Positions 58,796 to 64,000 of a DNA stretch of 64,000 nt are shown here, piece by piece (positions within the stretch are counted from its first letter, which is position 1; each line of letters starts with the position of its first letter). Origin of the DNA: Henriciella sp045287255 (GTDB lineage Bacteria; Pseudomonadota; Alphaproteobacteria; Caulobacterales; Hyphomonadaceae). The position numbers and the translations under genes were made by a program. Location: positions 2,728,001-2,792,000 of the forward strand of contig NZ_CP137142.1 in NCBI RefSeq assembly GCF_045287255.1. The letters are read 5' to 3'. The notes below the pieces were generated by a model. That model was not told where the DNA came from. It did not search any database and saw only the letters and a list, made by a program, of their open reading frames with translations.

Positions 58796-59287
58796 TCAAA
58801 GCTTTCTCAAGAACACGTACCATGCACCGCCGCCGCCATGGCGGGCATGAGCTGGTGCATAACCACTGATCAGGCTGCGGGCCTGAGGCATCTCAATCCA
58901 ATGCAGGAAATTACGGCGCAGGACCCCATCTCCAGATCGCCCTTTTCCTGTAATGATAATCACACATTGCGCGCCGTTCTGGCGCTGCCGGGACAGGAAT
59001 TGCGGTAAGCGCCGCCAGGCTTCATCCTGGGTCATGCCGTGCAAATCAAAAGACGCAGAAACCGCCTGTTTGCCACGGCGAATACGGCGCTCATTTTCGC
59101 GATTCTGTACCGGGGCCGGAAGGCGCTTCAGGGGTGATCGCGGGGATACGGAAGGAGACATAGGGGAGCTGCCCGGGACATCCGGCATGGCCACGCGCGG
59201 TGAACGCTTGCCATCAAGGCGGCGAACATGCCGGGATGCCGCTTCCCAAGCGCGGCGTTCCTGATCTGTCAGCTTTCGATCCGTCAT
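58796..59287 (-). CDS. Smr/MutS2-type nuclease domain protein
   Basis: A 163-residue protein with an N-terminal basic linker and a C-terminal Smr domain (about 75-163): SFDLHGMTQDEAWRRL, CVIIITGKGRSGDGVLRRNFLHWI and HGGGGAWYVFLRK are the conserved blocks. Stand-alone Smr proteins are endonucleases acting on branched DNA or RNA; the substrate here is unknown. It follows mltA by 9 nt, the order common to alphaproteobacteria. Confidence 0.92.
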   Translation of the reverse strand: MTDRKLTDQERRAWEAASRHVRRLDGKRSPRVAMPDVPGSSPMSPSVSPRSPLKRLPAPVQNRENERRIRRGKQAVSASFDLHGMTQDEAWRRLPQFLSRQRQNGAQCVIIITGKGRSGDGVLRRNFLHWIEMPQARSLISGYAPAHARHGGGGAWYVFLRKL

Positions 59288-59296
59288 GGCGCTGAT

Positions 59297-60535
59297 CTAT
59301 GGTAGCGAAGCCTCATCGCCAAGGTGCGATGGCAGAGCCGCAACAGTATTCTCACCGCGCAAACGCTGAGCAACCGCGCGCGGGAGCAGAATCCACATCC
59401 GCCCTGACGTGTTCACAGTGTCGGCGCGCGCGCCCGCTTCTGCCCCTGTTCCGAAGTAAATATCCCCGCGGACCGACCCCTTGATCGCGCCACCTGTATC
59501 CTGCGCAACGAGAAGGCCGGACCATGGTCCACCAAGGCCCGGCGCGCTGGTCTGAACAAATAAGGGCGTACCCAAAGCATGGAAAGCCGGATCAACGGCG
59601 AGAGACCCCAGAGGCGTTAGCGGAACACCAAGAGAGCCATTTGGCCCCAATGTTGGATCGCCTTCAGGTAAAGTCGCGAAGAAGATGTAGCGGGGGTTGG
59701 CATTCATCGCTTCACGAACGCGCCTTTCAGGCGCGCGCGCCATCCATGCCTTGATCCCGGTCATGCTTGCTTGCCCGCGACTGATCCAACGTTTGCTCAT
59801 GAGCCAGTTGGCGGTCGACTTGAATGTGTGCCCATTATTCGCCGCATAGACTGCGCGGATGGTTCGCCCGTCGGCAAGTGTCAGACGACCAGAACCCTGA
59901 ATTTGCAGGAAAAATAGGTCGCCGGGCCGCATATAGGCGAGCACCTGCCCGGTTGGACGACGCGTGATCTCATCCCGTTTTGGGTAAGGTTTTAAACGGC
60001 CAGACCGTTGACGCTGATAGACTTGGCCGCCCTGAACAATGAGGTCAGAAGGCTTGGCGAGGACGGGTTCGGTAAATGGCCCTTGCGGGTAGAGGCGGGC
60101 CTCATATTCAGGTTCAAAATAGCCTGTAAAGCGCGTTTCGCCTGTATTCGATTGAACTTCCACCGGAACAAACAGGGCCTGAAGCACCGCCTTGGCGCTA
60201 CTCGCATCACCAATTACGGAAAGTGCTTCACAGGCCGGAAGCCAGTCCGAAACACGCCCCGCCCAAACCTGACGCGTCGATATAAAAGCCGCTGGCCCCT
60301 TTGCTGCGAAGCTCGTACAGGATCGACGCAGCGCATTGAGACCCGGAGCCAGCTCCGCATTATCCCAACCCGGCAACATGTCATAAGCCAGCGGTCTCGG
60401 TGGCACCTGCCAGCGCGGCTCCAGAACAGGCTCAACCGGAGCAATTGGTTGTGGTGCTTGTGGGGGCGGGCTCGATGTTTGACAGCCCGCCAAAACAAAG
60501 CTGGCCATCATAAGAGTCGTAATCCACCGAATCAT
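59297..60535 (-). CDS. mltA: Membrane-bound lytic murein transglycosylase A
   Basis: A 412-residue lipoprotein cleaving glycan strands in peptidoglycan with formation of anhydromuropeptides. Lipobox SFVLAGC-Q near residue 17, Pro-rich linker, then MltA domain: FTGYFEPEYEARL, AYMRPGDLFFLQIQGSGRLTL and RAVYAANNGHTF, and the 3D domain with the catalytic Asp in FVQTSAPGLGGPWSGLLVAQDTGGAIKG and RGDIYFGTG. ATG 60535; a longer reading from TTG 60577 is unlikely. Between Tim44 and smr. Confidence 0.95.
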   Translation of the reverse strand: MIRWITTLMMASFVLAGCQTSSPPPQAPQPIAPVEPVLEPRWQVPPRPLAYDMLPGWDNAELAPGLNALRRSCTSFAAKGPAAFISTRQVWAGRVSDWLPACEALSVIGDASSAKAVLQALFVPVEVQSNTGETRFTGYFEPEYEARLYPQGPFTEPVLAKPSDLIVQGGQVYQRQRSGRLKPYPKRDEITRRPTGQVLAYMRPGDLFFLQIQGSGRLTLADGRTIRAVYAANNGHTFKSTANWLMSKRWISRGQASMTGIKAWMARAPERRVREAMNANPRYIFFATLPEGDPTLGPNGSLGVPLTPLGSLAVDPAFHALGTPLFVQTSAPGLGGPWSGLLVAQDTGGAIKGSVRGDIYFGTGAEAGARADTVNTSGRMWILLPRAVAQRLRGENTVAALPSHLGDEASLP

Positions 60536-60582
60536 ATCGGCAGATTGCCTCCTCCCCTTCCAGAGCTCAAGTGACAATACAA

Positions 60583-61191
60583 TTACGGTGTATCCACGTC
60601 GTCCAGAATCCAGTTTGGATCATTTGAGTCAACCGAACGCATGAACGTCCAGAATTCGTCGGAACGGCTCGTGGTTTCGCCATCGCCCAACTCAGCCTGA
60701 AACTCAACAGTCACCCGCGCAATGCGTGCATCATCCAAGGATGCTTCGGTAATCTCCGCACTACGCAGACGAAGCAGCTCAAAGGCTGGTGAATTGTTCG
60801 CTTCGCGCTCAGCGATCGCCGCATCCCAAGCCTCATAGACATCTGTATCGAGCATTGGCTTGAGGGCATCACGGTCGCCGCGGGCAAAAGCCCCAACAAT
60901 GATTTCGTAAGCCCCTTTTGCCCCTTGTACGAACGTACGCGGGTTGAAGCTCTGGTCCGCCTCGTAAATGGCCTCAAGGCCAGAAGCCGCTGGTCCAGTA
61001 AAGCTTGGCCTTAGATCAGTCACATTATCTGTCGGTTTTTCCGTCGGTGCTTGTGGCATTGGTTCAGCCTGTGGCCCGCGGGGTCGACCTTCCGGTGGCC
61101 CCTGATCCTGACCCAAAGTGACGTAAAGCCGCCAACCGATAAAAATAGCGATGCCCGCAAGGAGCAGGACTTCAATCATGGCTTGGGACAT
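60583..61191 (-). CDS. Tim44-domain membrane-anchored protein
   Basis: A 202-residue protein with one N-terminal membrane helix (MIEVLLLAGIAIFIGWRLYVTLG), a Pro/Gly-rich linker and a C-terminal Tim44-like domain (about 85-202: FVQGAKGAYEIIVGAFARGDRDALKPMLDTDVYEAW). Bacterial homologues (TimA) are relatives of mitochondrial Tim44; function unclear. AAGAAGG precedes ATG 61191. It diverges from secB. Confidence 0.92.
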   Translation of the reverse strand: MSQAMIEVLLLAGIAIFIGWRLYVTLGQDQGPPEGRPRGPQAEPMPQAPTEKPTDNVTDLRPSFTGPAASGLEAIYEADQSFNPRTFVQGAKGAYEIIVGAFARGDRDALKPMLDTDVYEAWDAAIAEREANNSPAFELLRLRSAEITEASLDDARIARVTVEFQAELGDGETTSRSDEFWTFMRSVDSNDPNWILDDVDTP

Positions 61192-61259
61192 AGGTACCTT
61201 CTTAAAATACGATCTCTGCTTCATATAGTGCAGAAGCGCAGAGTGCCACCCACCGTTGC

Positions 61260-61285
61260 GCGCCTAATTACTGCATGTTAGGCGC
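61260..61285. promoter_or_regulatory. Inverted repeat GCGCCTAA-N10-TTAGGCGC before secB
   Basis: A perfect 8-bp inverted repeat 27 nt upstream of secB in the 120-bp divergent gap shared with the Tim44 gene. Next to it is CTCTGC...GCAGAG (around 61213-61243), another inverted repeat. Either could be an operator or RNA hairpin; neither has a T-tract. Confidence 0.45.
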
Positions 61286-61311
61286 ATGGCTTCCGAACAG
61301 TGAGAGTATAC

Positions 61312-61821
61312 ATGACCGACACACCTGACATGGCCACACAGCCAAACGCCCAACCCGCAGCACAGGCTGGACCTGCCATCCGCGTCCTTGGCCAATACAT
61401 CAAGGACCTGTCCTTTGAGAATCCGGGTGTCTCGGTTCAGGAACAACCAAACATTGATCTTGGCATCGATGTTGGCGCAACGCCAAAAGGCGATGACGGA
61501 ACTTTCGAAGTCACACTTAAGTTGAATGCCCGCGCAGGCACAAAGGATCAGACCCTTTTCCTGATCGAGCTGGATTATGCCGGACAGTTCCAGCTGTCTG
61601 GTTTCCCGCAGAATGAAATGGAGCCGATCCTGCTGATCGAATGCCCACGCATCCTGTTCCCATTTGCTCGTCGCATTCTATCGGACATTTCTGCGGAGGG
61701 TGGTTTCCCGCCGCTGCGTGTTGATCCTGTGGACTTTGCAGGCCTTTATCAGGCGCAGAAACAACGCGCTGCCGCCGCAGCAGCTGAGCAGGCCGCAGCA
61801 CCGGCTACCCCTCAGTCGTAG
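61312..61821 (+). CDS. secB: Protein-export chaperone SecB
   Basis: A 169-residue tetrameric chaperone keeping preproteins unfolded for SecA. Hallmarks: IRVLGQYIKDLSFENPG, FEVTLKLNARA, LFLIELDYAGQFQLSGFP, LLIECPRILFPFARRILSDISAEGGFPPLRVDPVDFAGLY and an Ala/Gln-rich tail. GTG at 61300 (four codons earlier) is possible. The 3' end overlaps dnaQ by 10 nt, convergently. Confidence 0.97.
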   Translation: MTDTPDMATQPNAQPAAQAGPAIRVLGQYIKDLSFENPGVSVQEQPNIDLGIDVGATPKGDDGTFEVTLKLNARAGTKDQTLFLIELDYAGQFQLSGFPQNEMEPILLIECPRILFPFARRILSDISAEGGFPPLRVDPVDFAGLYQAQKQRAAAAAAEQAAAPATPQS

Positions 61822-62510
61822 CGAGACCAGAGCGGGTTTTCGCCCAGCGTTTCAATAAACGCAGTGTGGGCGGCGCGCTCTTCGTCTATGACAGGCACAG
61901 ATCGAGAGACCGGGCGCTGGGCAGCTGGCGCCCGGTTTTCTATATCCGCCGCAGTTGTGCCGCCAAAATCAAAGGCGCGCGCACGGCCCCCAAGCAGCTC
62001 GAGATAAACCTCTCCCAAAAGCAGGCTATCGAGCAAAGCACCGTGATAGGTCCGCGATTCCAAGCTGATCTCGAACCGCTTACACAGCGCATCAAGGCTC
62101 GCTGGCGCACCGGGATAGCGTTTGCGGGCGATCGCAACTGTATCGACCCAGCGAATTTCCGGGATGGGCGAACGGCCACAACGCTCAAGCTCCATATTCA
62201 GGAAGCCGCGGTCAAAACTCGCATTGTGCGCAACAATCGTGGAATTGCCGACAAAATCGAGAAAGGCATCGACAATGGACGGGTCCTCAAAGGGCGGCTT
62301 ATCCTGCAGGTCATCATCGGTAATCCCGGTAATCCGGATCGTGGCCTCCGAGACGGCGCGGCCCGGATTGATATAGGTCTGAAATGTCTTGCCCGTCGGG
62401 ATATGGTTGATCATCTCAACCGCGCCAAGCTCGATGATGCGATCATCCTGATCCCAGTTCAGACCTGTCGTCTCCGTATCAAAGGCGATCTCTCGGATCT
62501 GATCCGTCAT
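61812..62510 (-). CDS. dnaQ: DNA polymerase III subunit epsilon
   Basis: A 232-residue 3'-5' proofreading exonuclease. ExoI DTETTGLNWDQDDRIIELGAV, ExoII VAHNASFDRGFLNMEL, ExoIII-epsilon HGALLDSLLLGEVYLELLGG with catalytic D/H. ATG overlaps the coaE stop by 4 nt. Near the C-terminus it has a clamp-binding-like region; no clear QxxLF is seen. Confidence 0.97.
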   Translation of the reverse strand: MTDQIREIAFDTETTGLNWDQDDRIIELGAVEMINHIPTGKTFQTYINPGRAVSEATIRITGITDDDLQDKPPFEDPSIVDAFLDFVGNSTIVAHNASFDRGFLNMELERCGRSPIPEIRWVDTVAIARKRYPGAPASLDALCKRFEISLESRTYHGALLDSLLLGEVYLELLGGRARAFDFGGTTAADIENRAPAAQRPVSRSVPVIDEERAAHTAFIETLGENPLWSRYD

Positions 62511-63112
62511 GGCGTTTCCGTTGCTAGCTCAGTCATCAGGGCGATGATGGCCTCAACATGTGATTCTGTGAAGCTCAAACCGAAGGCTGTACTGATCACA
62601 AAATCGGCTTTTGCGCGTTTATCCGCATCGGACATCTGTTTTGCGAGGATCGTTTCGAACTCGGCCTCGTCCATGGCGCCACGAGAGAGGACACGCTCAC
62701 GCTGCACACTGGCAGGTGCCGTCACCACGGCGACATAGTCACAGCGTTGATCACCCCCTGTTTCGTACAGAAGCGGAATGTCCAGCACAACGAAGAGAGC
62801 TTTTGCTTCCAGAGCTGATTGACGGAAAGCCAATTGTGTTTGACCGACCAAGGGATGCACGATGGCTTCAAGATCGGACATGGCCTCGGGCTTTCCGACC
62901 ACGAGGTCGCGCAAAATCGCACGATCAATCCCACCATTCTTATGGGCTTCCGGAAATCTTTCGGACAAAGGTCCGACTGCAGCCCCTCCCGCCTCATAGA
63001 GTTCATGCACCGCTGCATCGGCGTCATAGACAAGGATATTCCGCTCACGGAACATATTGGCTGTCGTCGATTTTCCCATGCCAATAGAACCGGTCAAACC
63101 AAGGACAATCAT
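62507..63112 (-). CDS. coaE: Dephospho-CoA kinase
   Basis: A 201-residue P-loop kinase for the last step of CoA synthesis. GLTGSIGMGKSTTANMF is the Walker A; DADAAVHELYEAGGAAV, LVGKPEAMSDLEAIVHPLV, FVVLDIPLLYETGGD and RVLSRGAMDEAEFETIL match the family. It overlaps aroE and dnaQ by 4 nt each. Confidence 0.97.
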   Translation of the reverse strand: MIVLGLTGSIGMGKSTTANMFRERNILVYDADAAVHELYEAGGAAVGPLSERFPEAHKNGGIDRAILRDLVVGKPEAMSDLEAIVHPLVGQTQLAFRQSALEAKALFVVLDIPLLYETGGDQRCDYVAVVTAPASVQRERVLSRGAMDEAEFETILAKQMSDADKRAKADFVISTAFGLSFTESHVEAIIALMTELATETP

Positions 63113-63930
63113 GTCAGCGTCTCCACGAGTTTACGGCAACGTTTCAGTATTTCATCCGTAGGCGGATATTCATCAAACCAAGTCTCAAAGCTCAATGCGG
63201 CTTGGGCGATAAGCATGCCTAAACCGTCAAGCGTTTGCCATCCGTGCTGTGTAGCAAAATCAAGCTGTTTCGAGGCAGCCTTGCCGTAAGAAATATCTAC
63301 GAAGAACCGATTCTGGCCTTTCGGAAGCTCCAGAATATTACCACTATGTCCGGCGCTAACCGTATTGATCACCAGATCTAAGGTATCAATTATCTGCGCC
63401 AGAGCATCTATTGATCCGTATACAGATTTACTGCCCGTTAGATCGGCTGATAAAACTTTGGCGCGGGCTTCTGTACGGTTCAGGATCGTTGGATAGATGC
63501 CTTTGGAGACCAATGCATAAACCACAGCTCGCGCTGCACCACCCGCGCCAATCACAAGGGTTTTGGGTCGGGCCTGCAAATCAACGCCGCCCCATTCCAG
63601 GGAATCGAGAAAGCCCTGAGCATCTGTATTGTGCCCCGCCCATTCGGTTTCATCTATCGGCGTTAGCGTGTTCACGGCCCCGATTTTCTGTGCGGCGTCG
63701 GTTAGATTTCTACAGGCCGCAAAAGCTGAAAGCTTGTGGGGTAGGGTGACATTGAATCCGGCGCATGACTTCTGCCGCAATGCGGCCAGAGCCGGCTCAA
63801 AATCTTCAGCCGCAATCTGGATGGCTTCATACGTCGCATCAAAGCCAGCCTCCCGAATCCAGTGATTATGAATCACAGGTGACAAGGAATGTGCGACCGG
63901 ATCGCCAATAACGCCCAAAAGCTTTGTCAT
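63109..63930 (-). CDS. aroE: Shikimate dehydrogenase
   Basis: A 273-residue NADPH enzyme reducing 3-dehydroshikimate. Shikimate site GDPVAHSLSPVIHNHWIREAG and FNVTLPHKLSAF with the catalytic Lys, AGHNTDAQGFLDSL with Asp, then the nucleotide motif VIGAGGAARAVVYAL and LNRTEARA. Four-base overlap with maf upstream and coaE downstream. Confidence 0.97.
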   Translation of the reverse strand: MTKLLGVIGDPVAHSLSPVIHNHWIREAGFDATYEAIQIAAEDFEPALAALRQKSCAGFNVTLPHKLSAFAACRNLTDAAQKIGAVNTLTPIDETEWAGHNTDAQGFLDSLEWGGVDLQARPKTLVIGAGGAARAVVYALVSKGIYPTILNRTEARAKVLSADLTGSKSVYGSIDALAQIIDTLDLVINTVSAGHSGNILELPKGQNRFFVDISYGKAASKQLDFATQHGWQTLDGLGMLIAQAALSFETWFDEYPPTDEILKRCRKLVETLT

Positions 63931-64000
63931 GTGATCAGCAGTCCGCGTGTTCGGAAATAATCAAGCAAAGGCAAAAGCGGTAAACCAAGGATCGAAAAGA
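63927..64000 (-). CDS. maf: Maf-family nucleotide pyrophosphatase (partial, C-terminus only)
   Basis: The last 23-24 codons before the right edge read as SILGLPLLPLLDYFRTRGLLIT in short pieces SILGLPLLPLLDYF and RTRGLLIT, the C-terminal helix of Maf proteins, which hydrolyse non-canonical or canonical NTPs. Its TGA overlaps the aroE ATG. maf-aroE-coaE-dnaQ is a conserved alphaproteobacterial operon, which supports the call despite the short piece. Confidence 0.75.
   Translation of the reverse strand, partial: FSILGLPLLPLLDYFRTRGLLIT

Noticed and set aside
60536..60577. TTG start at 60577 for mltA
   Set aside because: It would put 14 charged residues before the lipoprotein signal; ATG 60535 gives a proper signal peptide.
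1..64000. CRISPR arrays, insertion sequences, prophage, rRNA and tRNA genes
   Set aside because: No spaced repeats, transposase or integrase motifs, phage structural genes, or RNA gene signatures were found by reading both strands.

Overview
The window looks like a chromosomal core segment of an alphaproteobacterium, most likely a marine member of the Caulobacterales/Hyphomonadales/Parvularculales side. Supporting signs are the gene orders maf-aroE-coaE-dnaQ // secB and Tim44-mltA-smr, an ffh-chorismate mutase-rpsP cluster with a long Lys/Glu/Ala S16 tail, a DUF1674 (SDHAF4-type) protein, a two-domain YlxR-L7Ae protein in the nusA-infB operon, aerobic cobaltochelatase CobT, and a DUF1501/DUF1800 pair. 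Genes are dense, no intergenic gap exceeds about 220 bp, and ATGA/GTGA stop-start overlaps are common. I found no tRNA, rRNA, CRISPR array, transposase or prophage.

Layout. 1-4555: rimP-nusA-ylxR-infB operon (minus strand, infB cut by the left edge) with a promoter and terminator-like hairpin in its leader. 4582-9376: yggS diverging from a ThiE-like gene, cobT, then proC with a TetR-like regulator. 9370-12761: envZ/ompR/marR-type regulatory operon diverging from ilvE. 12814-17410: a TonB-like orphan, a fused double-ATPase ABC gene, a secreted beta/gamma-crystallin protein with its start site inside a hairpin, and a small wHTH plus membrane-protein module with a palindromic operator. 17422-23772: ArnT-like glycosyltransferase, DAACS symporter, oxyR // ahpC-ahpD, GNAT. 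23837-26910: ffh-(inserted gene)-chorismate mutase-small ORF-rpsP. 26931-35361: DUF1501/DUF1800 pair, glutathione-related enzymes, Fe-alcohol dehydrogenase, rfbC-rfbD. 35580-42024: complete tolQRAB-pal-cpoB envelope cluster followed by tilS. 42024-47033: formyltransferase-like protein, small secreted and unknown proteins, DUF1674, htpX-rsmB, a glycine-zipper lipoprotein. 47104-53040: rpe, heparinase II/III, a WbpM/CapD-type dehydratase, purH. 53122-58705: S9 peptidase, cmk-rpsA-ihfB, mscL. 58796-64000: smr, mltA, Tim44, secB, dnaQ, coaE, aroE, maf (cut by the right edge); in related genomes this order lies near the replication origin.

Most genes are housekeeping: translation, SRP targeting, peroxide defence (OxyR-AhpC-AhpD), envelope integrity (Tol-Pal, MltA, MscL) and surface polysaccharide. 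The less explained items are: (i) a compact membrane-anchored gene inserted between ffh and chorismate mutase, flanked by an exact 11-bp direct repeat; (ii) a near-perfect hairpin hiding the ribosome binding site of the crystallin gene, with a competing upstream pairing; (iii) palindromes over the promoter of the wHTH/membrane-protein module; (iv) a terminator-like hairpin in the rimP-nusA leader; (v) a multi-stem leader before ffh; and (vi) a 42-codon coupled ORF in the rpsP leader. All functional statements are read from sequence and family knowledge; no database search was run.
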